From: Enhydrobacter sp.
GTDB lineage: Bacteria > Pseudomonadota > Alphaproteobacteria > Reyranellales > Reyranellaceae
Direction of reading: 5' to 3'
Assembly: GCA_026126105.1 (NCBI GenBank)
Contig: JAHCJV010000030.1
Location: 1 to 59,852, forward strand
DNA length: 59,852 bases
Made by a program: the position numbers and the translations under genes. Shown one piece after another: positions 18,409 to 28,386 of the stretch. A model generated the notes under the pieces. The model was not told the DNA's origin. It saw nothing but the letters and a program-made list of their open reading frames with translations, and searched no databases. Each line of letters begins with the position of its first letter. Within the stretch, counting starts at the first letter, position 1.

Positions 18409-19134
18409 TCAATGTCGAAAGAGGAACGTCCCGAGCAGGACCCAGCGCGCCGCTTTCGGCGTGCCGGCGAGCGGGGTGGTGTAGTGCCAGAACGGCAGGC
18501 GGTAGGCGGTGACCGTGGCGGGCGCGGCGACGGAGACGATCTCGCTGAAATGGCCGGCGCGGCTGTAGACCAGCCACTGGTGCGCCACGCCCGGCGTGCA
18601 CAGGCTGAGATGCAGGTCGATGTAGCCGCGCGCGGCGGCCGGGTTCTCGGGGTGATGGTCGTTGTGCGGGCCGGCATAGTCGCACGGCCCGTAGCGCAGC
18701 ACCTGCAGGCCCCAACCCGTGCGCAAGCGCCGGCCGGCCAGCGCCTCGGCGAAGGCACGGAACGAGGCCGAGCGCATCATCCGCACCAGCCCGATCCGTT
18801 CCGCCGCCTTCACGCCGGGTTCGCGCCGGCTGTCGAAGAAGATCGTGCGCGAGCGGCTGGTCTTGGGCAGCAGCTCGCCGTAGTCGCGCCGCATCTCCCA
18901 GATCGTCTCGGGCGGGATCGGCTTGGCGAGCGGCTCGAGCACCGGCGTCAGCGCCTCCTCGAGCACGCGACGCACCCTGCCGGCTTTCGCGCGGTCGAGC
19001 AGATCGTCGGCCGCGAGGAAGCGCCGTTTCGGATCGGCCAGCGCGCCGCACAGCGGATGCGTGCCCGCCAGCACGCGCCTGCCGGCCCGGCTCAGCAGGT
19101 CCTCGAACTCGGCCGGAATCGTGTCGGAGTTCAT
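18409..19134 (-). CDS. 2OG-Fe(II) oxygenase-like protein
   Basis: A 241-residue protein without a signal peptide. QVLRYGPCDYAGPHNDHHPENP (near residues 144-165) contains an HxD pair in the setting expected for the iron-binding facial triad of prolyl-hydroxylase-like 2-oxoglutarate oxygenases. A later histidine in LPFWHYTTPL could be the distal ligand. The fold assignment is inferred from these motifs only. Its ATG overlaps the stop of the upstream TPR gene (ATGA at 19133-19136), so the two proteins are made together. Confidence 0.55.
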   Translation of the reverse strand: MNSDTIPAEFEDLLSRAGRRVLAGTHPLCGALADPKRRFLAADDLLDRAKAGRVRRVLEEALTPVLEPLAKPIPPETIWEMRRDYGELLPKTSRSRTIFFDSRREPGVKAAERIGLVRMMRSASFRAFAEALAGRRLRTGWGLQVLRYGPCDYAGPHNDHHPENPAAARGYIDLHLSLCTPGVAHQWLVYSRAGHFSEIVSVAAPATVTAYRLPFWHYTTPLAGTPKAARWVLLGTFLFRH

Positions 19135-19883
19135 CACGTCAGGTTTCGCTGGGCTTCGGCGAGCCACTCGCGATCGGCCGCTTCGAGCTTGCCCGGCCCG
19201 CGCCCATAGGTGCGTACCACCTCCGTGAAGGCCTCCTTCGCGCGCCCAGCCTCGCCCGCCTTCTTCATCAGCAGCCCGTAGCGCACCTGCGCCTCCGGCC
19301 CCGGCGCGTAGCCGATCAGCGCGCGCCAGGCCTCGGCGGCCTCGGGCAGGCGACCCGCGCCTTCGAGCGAGCGCGCCTGGATCAGCCGGGCCTCGCGCGA
19401 TTCGTAATTCGGACTGTCGCGATAGAGCTTGTCGAGCGCCTCGGCCGCACCGGCGTGATCGCCCTTCCCCGACAGCGCCTTCGCCAGCCCGATCAGCAGC
19501 GCCGGATCGTCCGCCAGCGGCCCGACCAGCGCGGCCCGATACAGCGCCTCCGCCTCGGCCCATCGCCCGCGCTTCATGTGCTCCTCGGCGAGGCGGCGCC
19601 GGTTGTCGGCGGTGTCGAGGCTCTCGAGATTGGCCTCGCCCTCGCGCAGCGCGCGGTTGGGATCGAGCACCTCGCCAAGGCCCGACACGGCGCGGCGCGC
19701 GGCGCGGCTGTTGCGCATCTCGGGCAGCACCTCGATCAGCAGGTAGGCGATCGAGCCGAGGCCGGGCAGGAAGATCAGGATCAGCAGCCAGTAATTGATC
19801 CGGCCGGTCCTGATCGCGTGAAAAATGCAGCCCGCGTACAGGGCGAGGCCCAGCAGGCCGGCGAGCGAGAAGTTGAGGTCCAT
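19134..19883 (-). CDS. Membrane-anchored TPR protein
   Basis: A 249-residue protein. Residues 1-50 ([52 protein letters not shown]) form two transmembrane segments resembling the PLDc_N-type membrane anchor. The rest is alpha-helical with TPR-like repeats ([63 protein letters not shown]). The start at 19883 is preferred because the in-frame extension to 19940 has no family sequence. It is divergent from ubiD and translationally coupled to the oxygenase-like gene. Confidence 0.75.
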   Translation of the reverse strand: MDLNFSLAGLLGLALYAGCIFHAIRTGRINYWLLILIFLPGLGSIAYLLIEVLPEMRNSRAARRAVSGLGEVLDPNRALREGEANLESLDTADNRRRLAEEHMKRGRWAEAEALYRAALVGPLADDPALLIGLAKALSGKGDHAGAAEALDKLYRDSPNYESREARLIQARSLEGAGRLPEAAEAWRALIGYAPGPEAQVRYGLLMKKAGEAGRAKEAFTEVVRTYGRGPGKLEAADREWLAEAQRNLT

Positions 19884-19924
19884 GTGGCCGTTGCCTCCCA
19901 CATACCGGACGTCTAAGCAACAAT

Positions 19925-21442
19925 ATGCCCTACGCCTCACTGCGCGACTTCATCGCCCGCCTCGAACAGACGGGCCGGCTGGTGCGCGTCAAGGCAGCCG
20001 TCTCGCCGGTGCTCGAGATGACCGAGATACAAACGCGCCTGCTCGCCGAAAAGGGACCGGCGGTGCTGTTCGAGAACGTCACCCGCCCCGACGGAAAGCC
20101 CTATGACATGCCGGTGCTGGTCAACCTGTTCGGCACGGTCGAGCGGGTCGCCTGGGGCATGGACCGCGAGCCGCACCAGTTGCGCGGCGTCGGCGAGACC
20201 TTGGCCTTCCTGCGCCAGCCCGAGCCGCCGGGCGGCTGGCGCGAGGCGCTCGACATGCTGCCGATGGTGCGCACGGTGATGGCGATGAAGCCGCGCACGG
20301 TCTCCAGCGCGCCGTGCCAGGAGATCGTGCTGCAAGGTAACGACATCGACCTCGGCAGGCTGCCGATCCAGACCTGCTGGCCGGGCGAGCCCGCGCCGCT
20401 GATCACCTGGCCGCTGGTCGTGACGCAGGGCCCCAATCCGAAAGGCGACAAGCAGGACAGCTTCAACCTCGGCATCTACCGCCTGCAGGTGACCGGCAGG
20501 AACACCACGCTCATGCGCTGGCTCAAGCATCGCGGCGGCGCGCAGCATCACGCGCGCTGGAAGGGCGCCGGCAAGCGCGAGCCGCTGCCCGCCGCGGTCG
20601 TGATCGGCGCCGATCCCGGCACGATCCTCGCCGCCGTGACGCCGGTGCCCGACACGCTGTCCGAATATCAGTTCGCCGGCCTGCTGCGCGGCAAGAAGGT
20701 CGAGCTGGTCGAGTGCAAGACGGTGCCGCTCAAGGTGCCGGCCGAGGCCGAGATCGTGCTCGAGGGCCATGTCAGCCTCGACGACTACGGCGACGAGGGC
20801 CCCTACGGCGACCACACCGGCTACTACAACAGCGTCGAGCAGTTCCCGGTGTTCACGATCAGCGCGATCACGATGCGCAAGAAGCCGATCTATCTCTCGA
20901 CCTTCACCGGCCGGCCGCCCGACGAGCCGAGCGTGCTGGGCGAGGCGCTGAACGAGGTGTTCATCCCCCTCTTCCAGCAGCAGTTCCCCGAGATCGTCGA
21001 CTTCTGGCTGCCGCCCGAAGGCTGCTCCTACCGCATCGCCGTGGTGTCGATGAAGAAGGCCTATGCCGGCCACGCCAAGCGCGTGATGCTGGGCGTGTGG
21101 AGCTACCTGCGGCAGTTCATGTACACGAAATGGGTGATCGTGGTGGACGCCGACATCGACGCCCGCAACTGGAAGGACGTGATGTGGGCGCTCTCGACCC
21201 GCATGGATCCCGCGCGCGACATCACCGTGATCGAGAACACGCCGATCGACTATCTCGACTTCGCGAGCCCGGTGAGCGGGCTGGGCTCGAAGATCGGATT
21301 GGATGCGACGGACAAGTGGCCCGGCGAGAGCAACCGCGAATGGGGCCGCCAGATCCGCATGGACAAGGAAGTCGTCGATAAGGTCGACTCAATGTGGAGC
21401 ACGCTTGGGCTGCCCGGCAGCGGAAAGAATATCTGGCGCTGA
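19925..21442 (+). CDS. ubiD: UbiD family decarboxylase (3-octaprenyl-4-hydroxybenzoate carboxy-lyase)
   Basis: A 505-residue prenylated-FMN-dependent decarboxylase. Visible landmarks are [13 protein letters not shown], the cofactor/substrate region NLGIYRLQV, the active-site segment [15 protein letters not shown], and the conserved end [13 protein letters not shown]. With ubiA in the same window it most likely acts in ubiquinone synthesis, although UbiD paralogues decarboxylate other aromatic acids. A decayed, nearly identical partial copy lies at 26389-27553. The ATG at 19925 faces the TPR gene across 41 bp. Confidence 0.93.
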   Translation: MPYASLRDFIARLEQTGRLVRVKAAVSPVLEMTEIQTRLLAEKGPAVLFENVTRPDGKPYDMPVLVNLFGTVERVAWGMDREPHQLRGVGETLAFLRQPEPPGGWREALDMLPMVRTVMAMKPRTVSSAPCQEIVLQGNDIDLGRLPIQTCWPGEPAPLITWPLVVTQGPNPKGDKQDSFNLGIYRLQVTGRNTTLMRWLKHRGGAQHHARWKGAGKREPLPAAVVIGADPGTILAAVTPVPDTLSEYQFAGLLRGKKVELVECKTVPLKVPAEAEIVLEGHVSLDDYGDEGPYGDHTGYYNSVEQFPVFTISAITMRKKPIYLSTFTGRPPDEPSVLGEALNEVFIPLFQQQFPEIVDFWLPPEGCSYRIAVVSMKKAYAGHAKRVMLGVWSYLRQFMYTKWVIVVDADIDARNWKDVMWALSTRMDPARDITVIENTPIDYLDFASPVSGLGSKIGLDATDKWPGESNREWGRQIRMDKEVVDKVDSMWSTLGLPGSGKNIWR

Positions 21443-21666
21443 GGTGAAGAAGCACCCGCCGAACTCGCATCGTGCGCGTTCCGCCGTTTCCACCAAGCGG
21501 AGATGCATGGGCTGGCGGACGAGGCTGTTTCCTCTGCCTTTCCTCACGTATCCGAGTTCACCATCGACATTGATCGCGCGATGACGGGCATCACTGCCCG
21601 CGTTGTGGGATAGTCCATGACTGCCCGGTGACGTCTCGCGAGGCCAGCCAGAAAGAAGGACCGAAC

Positions 21667-21789
21667 ATGGCACAGATCCCGAGGCCGCCGAACGAGGCGC
21701 CGCGCGAACCCCCGCCTGGTTCAAAACCTAGGCCGATGCCGCCGATGCCTCCTCCGCGCGAACCGCCGCCGGGGCCCCCGCTGCGGTGA
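21667..21789 (+). CDS. Small proline-rich protein (possible)
   Basis: The frame ATG 21667 to TGA 21787-21789 encodes 40 residues (MAQIPRPPNEAPREPPPGSK...), more than a third proline. AAGGA lies about 8 nt before the ATG. The last 62 bp run antisense over the 3' end of the gene at 21728-22084. The composition is like short disordered linkers, and chance occurrence in GC-rich DNA is a real alternative. Confidence 0.3.
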   Translation: MAQIPRPPNEAPREPPPGSKPRPMPPMPPPREPPPGPPLR

Positions 21790-22084
21790 TCTCGGGCAGC
21801 GGCACGGGGGCACGCGCACCAAAAGCCCGCAGGGCGTCAGCGACGACCGCAACCGCGAGTTCAGCAGGATCAATCTCGACCACCTGCCTGGTGCGGCCGG
21901 GATGGCAACTGGCCGGCAGGTAGAGCAGCGTCCGCACGCGGTGGTAAGCTGTAAAAGACAGCCCCTCCAGCGGCTCCTCGTCCGTCACCAGCTGGTAGCT
22001 TCCCGCCGGCTGCGGCTCGTCGAACTGGCTGAGACGGAAAGCTTTGCTGAAGCTCACGGTGCTCTCGATGGATCTCGTCGACAT
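21728..22084 (-). CDS. Conserved hypothetical protein
   Basis: About 118 residues with the core VSFSKAFRLSQFDEPQPAGSYQLVTDEEPLEGLSFTAYHRVRTLLYLPA. I recall this pattern from uncharacterised proteins of Bradyrhizobium-like genomes. The C-terminus is Ala/Pro-rich. The second of two nearby ATGs (22084) has GGGAG at 6-nt spacing and is preferred to the one at 22090. No enzyme motif is seen. It may be transcribed after the tiny membrane protein at 22183-22293. Confidence 0.6.
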   Translation of the reverse strand: MSTRSIESTVSFSKAFRLSQFDEPQPAGSYQLVTDEEPLEGLSFTAYHRVRTLLYLPASCHPGRTRQVVEIDPAELAVAVVADALRAFGARAPVPLPEITAAGAPAAVRAEEASAASA

Positions 22085-22182
22085 GCTCATCTCCCGACAG
22101 GCTCGAGCGCCGCAGGTGTTGAAATTGTTCCGACTCCCAGCCGCTGTTCCGCCAGCGAGGCGTCACTCCCCAGTCGTTGTCG

Positions 22183-22293
22183 TTACAACGGGGCTCGAAG
22201 AGCCGAATAGCCGATAATCGCGGCAATCAGCGCGACGGGAAGCACGATCGGCGGGACGATCCATTCCTTGAAACTCTTTGAACGTGCGGCCAT
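22183..22293 (-). CDS. Small single-span membrane protein
   Basis: A 36-residue frame from ATG 22293 to TAA 22183-22185. A basic N-terminus (MAARSKSFKEW) is followed by one strong hydrophobic segment (VPPIVLPVALIAAIIGYSAL). GAGG stands about 7 nt before the ATG. Such proteins often modulate larger membrane complexes, but no partner is evident. It lies between the groEL 3' end and the hypothetical gene at 21728-22084, on the same strand as both. Confidence 0.55.
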   Translation of the reverse strand: MAARSKSFKEWIVPPIVLPVALIAAIIGYSALRAPL

Positions 22294-22379
22294 TGCGATG
22301 CCTCGTTTTCTGAAAAATCACACATCAGCGGCACCGGGAGGAGCGCCGCGGGAACGGCACGCTCCCGGCAGTGGACCCG

Positions 22380-23993
<1,614 letters not shown>

Positions 23994-24002
23994 TTATCGT
24001 TG

Positions 24003-24317
24003 CTAGGCGGCTTTTTTGCTGCGGGCGGGCTGGTCGAGGACGCCCATGATGTCGGCCTCCTTGACGATCGTGAGTTCCTTTCCGTCGAGCTTGATCTCGC
24101 TGCCCGCCCACTTGCCGAACAGGACGCGGTCGCCGGTCTTGACGTCGAGCGGATGCAGCTTTCCGCTGGCATCGCGCGCGCCGTCACCGACTGCGACGAC
24201 CTCGCCTTCCATTGGCTTCTCCTGCGCGGTGTCGGGGATCAGAATGCCGCCAGGGCTCCTGGCCACGGGGACGACAAGGCGAATCAGGACGCGGTCCTGT
24301 AGCGGACGCAGTTTCAT
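24003..24317 (-). CDS. groES: Co-chaperonin GroES
   Basis: A 104-residue GroES that caps the GroEL ring. [15 protein letters not shown] at the start, the mobile-loop region [18 protein letters not shown] and [21 protein letters not shown] are typical. It is the first gene of the groES-groEL operon. I looked in 24318-24545 for a CIRCE element (TTAGCACTC-N9-GAGTGCTAA) and did not find one, so HrcA control is not supported. A sigma-32 type promoter cannot be judged by eye. Confidence 0.95.
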   Translation of the reverse strand: MKLRPLQDRVLIRLVVPVARSPGGILIPDTAQEKPMEGEVVAVGDGARDASGKLHPLDVKTGDRVLFGKWAGSEIKLDGKELTIVKEADIMGVLDQPARSKKAA

Positions 24318-24545
24318 GTAGCGGGTCTCCTCGGACCTGATTTTCAGGGACTGGCTGCACAGTCAGCGCGCGAGGAAGACAATGCCCCTACACCAAATGG
24401 TCTGATGGCATGCGAATTACAATGAGCGAAACGCCGATTCGGGAAACACCGGTCCGGATTACCCGCGCTTGGCTCGTTGGCGGAAGCGCCAAAGCAGGAT
24501 AAGGACCCACCGGGCGTCGTACGTCTCCGCCCTCTGGAGCAGCCG

Positions 24546-25403
24546 TTGATCGCACTCACGATCCATCACAGGACGACGTATCGCTACAACCGGCCCGTCG
24601 GGCTGAACCCGCATCGGCTGATGCTGCGTCCGCGGGAGAGCCGCGAGCTCCGACTGCTCTCCGCTGTTGTGACTGTGGTGCCAGAGGCGATCATCGCCTG
24701 GGCGCACGATGTTTCCGGCAATGCCGTGGCCACGGCGTCCTTCCAGGGCCTGACCGATCGTCTGATCGTGGACAGCGTGGCGGAGCTCGAGCTGGACGCC
24801 GTTGCCTGGCCGGTCTTCGATGTGGCGGCATCTGCTGCGGCCTATCCATTCGCCTACCTGCCGGACGATCTCGCCGATCTCGGCCAGCTTGCGATGCCGC
24901 AGTATCCCGATCCCACGCACCGGCTTCGCCTCTGGGCGGAGGCGTTCGTGCGCGATCGCCCGACCGATACGCTTGCCCTGCTCAAGGACCTGAGTGGCGG
25001 GATCACGGGCTGGGTCGGCTATCGGAGTCGCGAGGACGAAGGCACGCAGGCGCCCATCGAGACACTCGATCGCGGCTGGGGCTCGTGCCGCGACTTCGCC
25101 GTGCTGTTCGTCGAGGCGGCGCGCCTTCTGGGATTCGGTGCCCGCATCGTATCGGGCTATCTGTACAATCCCGAGCGCCAAATGGATTCGAGCACGACCC
25201 ACGCCTGGGCGGAGGTCTTCGTGCCTGGCGCGGGCTGGATCACATTCGACCCGACCAATCGCTCCGTCGGCGGCTTCAACCTGATCCCTGTCGCGGTCGG
25301 ACGTGGCATCCACCAGCTCATGCCGGTCGTCGGCAGTTTCAGCGGCCCTGCGGGCGCCTTCGGGGGCCTGTGGGTCGACGTTTCCGTCACCTCCCGGTCA
25401 TAA
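24546..25403 (+). CDS. Transglutaminase-like protein with bacterial transglutaminase N-domain
   Basis: A 285-residue protein. The start LTIHHRTTYRYNRPVGLNPHRLMLRPRES is the Bact_transglu_N domain. The core has the full cysteine-protease-type triad: Cys in GWGSCRDFAVLF near 181, His in THAWAEVF near 219, and Asp in ITFDPTNR near 235. Members are thought to be peptidases or amidases. The TTG at 24546 has GGAG at 6-nt spacing, which I prefer to the upstream TTG at 24477. It is divergent from groES. Confidence 0.85.
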   Translation: MIALTIHHRTTYRYNRPVGLNPHRLMLRPRESRELRLLSAVVTVVPEAIIAWAHDVSGNAVATASFQGLTDRLIVDSVAELELDAVAWPVFDVAASAAAYPFAYLPDDLADLGQLAMPQYPDPTHRLRLWAEAFVRDRPTDTLALLKDLSGGITGWVGYRSREDEGTQAPIETLDRGWGSCRDFAVLFVEAARLLGFGARIVSGYLYNPERQMDSSTTHAWAEVFVPGAGWITFDPTNRSVGGFNLIPVAVGRGIHQLMPVVGSFSGPAGAFGGLWVDVSVTSRS

Positions 25404-25646
25404 CACCCGAGTCGACGCGGCCGGCGGGCGCGTGTACACGTTGCTCACCGTCGGCAAGGAATGTTCCGTTCGCGACGGCTGAGAGAGATGCCTGTGCTCC
25501 CGCCCGAAGGTGCGGGGTACACGCATGCAGGGTCCGGCTCGTATCGTCCTCCCTGGTTCGCTTCTTCTTGATCCTGTTGATCGTCGGCGGCGCTATTGTG
25601 CGCACGCCTGTTTGACGGCCGCCGTTACCGGCCGCGAAGGACATTC

Positions 25647-26009
25647 ATGAACGTTCCCGTGAACACGAAGCCCTGGATCCAGGGGGCCGTCGTCGGCGCC
25701 ATCGCAGTTGCCGTCGTCGGCTTCAGCTGGGGTGGCTGGGTTACCGGTGGGAGTGCCACACAGCAGGCGTCCGCCGCAGCGCACGAGGCCAAGGTAACCG
25801 CATTTGCCTCGATCTGCGCCGACCGCTTCCGCGCGCAAGGCGACGCGGCGGTCAAGATCGGCGAGCTCAGCAAGGCGAGCTCATGGGATCGCGGCGCCTT
25901 CATCGAACGCAGCGGCTTTGCCGTTATGCCCGGCAGCAAGACCGCCGATTCGGATGTCGCGCGCGCCTGCGCCGAGAGCCTGACCAGCCCGCCGATACCC
26001 AAGACCTGA
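25647..26009 (+). CDS. Membrane-anchored hypothetical protein
   Basis: 120 residues. MNVPVNTKPWIQGAVVGAIAVAVVGFSWGGWVTGG forms one N-terminal transmembrane helix, leaving a soluble domain with two cysteines (SICADRF, ARACAES). AAGGA precedes the ATG. I recall similar one-helix proteins in Rhizobiales-like genomes, all uncharacterised. It is followed after 18 bp by the coiled-coil-like gene and may form a two-gene unit with it. Confidence 0.65.
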   Translation: MNVPVNTKPWIQGAVVGAIAVAVVGFSWGGWVTGGSATQQASAAAHEAKVTAFASICADRFRAQGDAAVKIGELSKASSWDRGAFIERSGFAVMPGSKTADSDVARACAESLTSPPIPKT

Positions 26010-26027
26010 GAAGCGAGCGCTGTACCC

Positions 26028-26324
26028 GTGACCGACAATCCGGTCGATCTCGACAAGCACCGGGGAATGATGGCCCAGAAAGCCACCGATCTCCGGCGCC
26101 TGCTGAGCGAGGTCGAGGCGAACACGACCCATCTGCGGCAACGCCAGGAAGAGCTGGAAATCCAGCTCGCTGCGGCGCCGGCCACGACCTGGGCGGAAGC
26201 CGCAGAGAAGGCACGTTATCTGCTCGACCTCTTCGCCGCGGGTCTGCCGCCGGGAGACGCGCGGCGGCACAAGCTGGTGACGGCCGTGCTCAGCGACTTC
26301 GATCGGCTCTCCCGTGAGTCCTGA
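26028..26324 (+). CDS. Small helical hypothetical protein
   Basis: 98 residues from a GTG start. The chain is almost wholly helical and charged ([31 protein letters not shown]), with heptad-like spacing suggesting a short coiled coil. No signal peptide, cysteine or metal motif is visible. It is the last normal gene before the ubiD remnant and the low-GC stretch. Confidence 0.6.
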   Translation: MTDNPVDLDKHRGMMAQKATDLRRLLSEVEANTTHLRQRQEELEIQLAAAPATTWAEAAEKARYLLDLFAAGLPPGDARRHKLVTAVLSDFDRLSRES

Positions 26325-26350
26325 GTGAGGCGATGAAGACCGGGCCACTC

Positions 26351-26388
26351 CCGGGGTCGAGGATGGTCAACAGGTCAGCGCGAGAAGC
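26351..26388 (+). repeat. Direct repeat, left copy
   Basis: CCGGGGTCGAGGATGGTCAA followed by CAGGTCAGCGCGAGAAGC. A near copy with one single-base indel and a few substitutions is at 28170-28208. The two copies bracket the ubiD remnant and the low-GC stretch (about 1.8 kb). Homology to the intact ubiD begins directly after this copy. Confidence 0.7.
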
Positions 26389-27553
26389 ACCGCGAGCCGC
26401 ACCGGTTGCGCGGTGTCGGCGAGGCGCTGGCCTTCCCGGGCCAGCCCGAGCCGCCCGGCGGCTGGCGAGACCTGCTGGCCGGGCGAGCCCGCGCCCTGAT
26501 CACCTGGCCATTGGTCGTGACGCAGGGCCCCAATCCCCCAATGGCGGAAAGGGTGGCGACAAGCAGGACAGCTTCAATCTCGGCATCTACCGCCTGCAGG
26601 TGACGGGCAGGAACACCACGCTCATGCGCTGGCTGAAGCATCGCGGCGGCGCGCAGCATCACGCGCGCTGGAAGGGCGCCGGCAAGCGCGAGCCGCTGCC
26701 CGCCGCCGTCGTGATCGGCGCCGATCCCGGCACCATCCTCGCCGCCGTGACGCCGGTGCCCGACACGCTGTCCGAATATCAGTTCGCCGGCCTGCTGCGC
26801 GGCAGGAAGGTCGAGCTGGTCGACTGCAAGACCGTGCCGCTCAAGGTGCCGGCCGAGGCCGAGATCGTGCTCGAGGGCCATGTCAGCCTCGACGACTACG
26901 GCGACGAGGGCCCCTACGGCGACCACACCGGCTACTACAACAGCGTCGAGCAGTTCCCGGTGTTCACGATCAGCGCGATCACGATGCGCAAGAAGCCGAT
27001 CTACCTCTCGACCTTCACCGGCCGGCCGCCCGACGAGCCGAGCGTGCTGGGCGAGGCGCTGAACGAGGTGTTCATCCCCCTCTTCCAGCAGCAGTTCCCC
27101 GAGATCGTCGACTTCTGGCTGCCGCCCGAAGGCTGCTCCTACCGCATCGCCGTGGTGTCGATGAAGAAGGCCTATGCCGGCCACGCCAAGCGCGTGATGC
27201 TGGGCGTGTGGAGCTACCTGCGGCAGTTCATGTACACGAAATGGGTGATCGTGGTGGACGCCGACATCGACGCGCGCAACTGGAAGGACGTGATGTGGGC
27301 GCTCTCGACCCGCATGGACCCGGCGCGCGACATCACCGTGATCGAGAACACGCCGATCGACTATCTCGACTTCGCGAGCCCGGTGAGCGGACTGGGCTCG
27401 AAGATCGGACTCGACGCGACGGACAAGTGGCCCGGCGAGTCCAACCGTGAATGGGGCCGGCAGATCAGGATGGATCAAACCGTGGTCGAGAAGGTCGACG
27501 CGATGTGGAGCTCGCTCGGCTTGCCAGGCAGCGGGAAGACGATCTGGCGCTGA
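26389..27553 (+). pseudogene. Decayed partial copy of ubiD
   Basis: The DNA from 26389 is a close copy of the ubiD gene at 19925-21442, beginning at the codons for its residues [10 protein letters not shown], so the first 80 or so residues are missing. Compared with that gene it has lost about 130 bp after GGW(R), has one base missing in the codons around APLITW, and has an insertion near TQGPNP that shifts frame. From DKQDSFNLG to the stop at 27551-27553 the frame is intact. Most differences in that part are third-position changes, with a few conservative replacements such as K to R and E to D. This implies the copy diverged while still coding and broke recently. Confidence 0.85.
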
Positions 27554-27749
27554 TGTCATTGCCCATTTTGGTGGTACCGCCGATCCTCTCCGCGGCCATT
27601 GAGACTACGCCAACCCGCCATCTCAGTCTTCTCTGGCGCGAGGACGCTGCGACAGTGCGTGCGAGCATTCAGTGGATCGGGCGTGACCGGTTCGATGTGC
27701 CGCGAGCCAACGAGGTCCCGCTGGAGAACGGGGAGAATTATTCCGCAAG

Positions 27750-27796
27750 CTAGCCCGGATTTCTCAAAGGTACCACCTTTGAGAAATCCGGGCTAG
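27750..27796. repeat. Perfect 22-bp inverted repeat, 3-bp spacer
   Basis: Arms 27750-27771 and 27775-27796 are exact reverse complements, beginning CTAGCCCGGATTTCTCAAAG and separated by ACC. No T-run follows on either strand, so it is a poor intrinsic terminator. Two terminal inverted repeats of a lost insertion sequence abutting each other would look like this. It marks the entry to the low-GC stretch. Confidence 0.8.
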
Positions 27797-28169
27797 TAGT
27801 TGCGTAACCATCGCGTTCAATCTACCGTTCTAAAAGGTTCCAGAAGCAACCGAGTGTTGCAGACGGAGTGTACTCCTCAACTATAGACAAATTGCTTTGT
27901 CCATAAAGAGCTCCAAAGATATTCTTGAGGAAAGAAAGAAACAAGCTACCAAGTCGTTCTCTCAACACGAAAACAGATGGACAAATTTATCCGAGACCAC
28001 GACATCGATGTGAGTGGCGGACAGCTGACGGATGATCCTGGTGGTGGAGTTCGTCCTGGTATGAACGCATAGGTAGATGAAGAACCTGAATGGCCAAAAA
28101 AGAAGCGTACTGAAATGGCCGAGTCATCAGCTTTGAAGAGAAACGACCTGAGAGAGACTTTGGGGCCTT

Positions 28170-28208
28170 CCGGGGTCGAGGAGGGTCAACAGGTACAACG
28201 CGAAAAGC
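28170..28208 (+). repeat. Direct repeat, right copy
   Basis: CCGGGGTCGAGGAGGGTCAA followed by CAGGTACAACGCGAAAAGC; near copy of 26351-26388. It lies within a short open frame of unknown nature near the right end of the low-GC stretch. Confidence 0.7.
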
Positions 28209-28386
28209 TCGCAGATATTGGGCTTTCAACGCTCTGCTCAGGCGACAGCGACAGTTGGATCAAGTGGCAGTGTAGAGATTCGAATTGACGCTACACACGG
28301 ACCAACGCCAGCGCCTGTCTCTCCCTGTCTCTCGAAATCGCACCAAACGCTTCGACACTTCGAAACAGCATGACGCACGTCGCTCG

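Larger units (their letters stand above)
27554..28386. other. Low-GC stretch without recognised genes
   Basis: Between the ubiD remnant and the LLM gene. GC content drops sharply: counted by hand, 27841-27900 is 45% and 27901-27960 is 38%, against well over 60% in neighbouring genes. A 66-codon frame (27553-27753) starts on the ubiD stop. A further frame open from about 27829 to a TGA near 28016 has no ATG but looks protein-like (QIALSIKSSKDILEERKKQA). A 57-codon frame from about 28115 ends near 28288. None matches a family I know. This looks like remnant acquired DNA. Confidence 0.6.

Noticed and set aside
24318..24545. CIRCE element before groES
   Set aside because: No TTAGCACTC/GAGTGCTAA inverted repeat is present; the only dyad seen (GACTG/CAGTC near 24350) is too short.
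25404..25646. Possible glycine or TPP riboswitch (GCTGAGAGAG and CCCGAAGG) before the one-helix membrane protein
   Set aside because: Only isolated consensus-like fragments are present; the order and spacing of the conserved blocks fit neither riboswitch, and the downstream gene has no related function.
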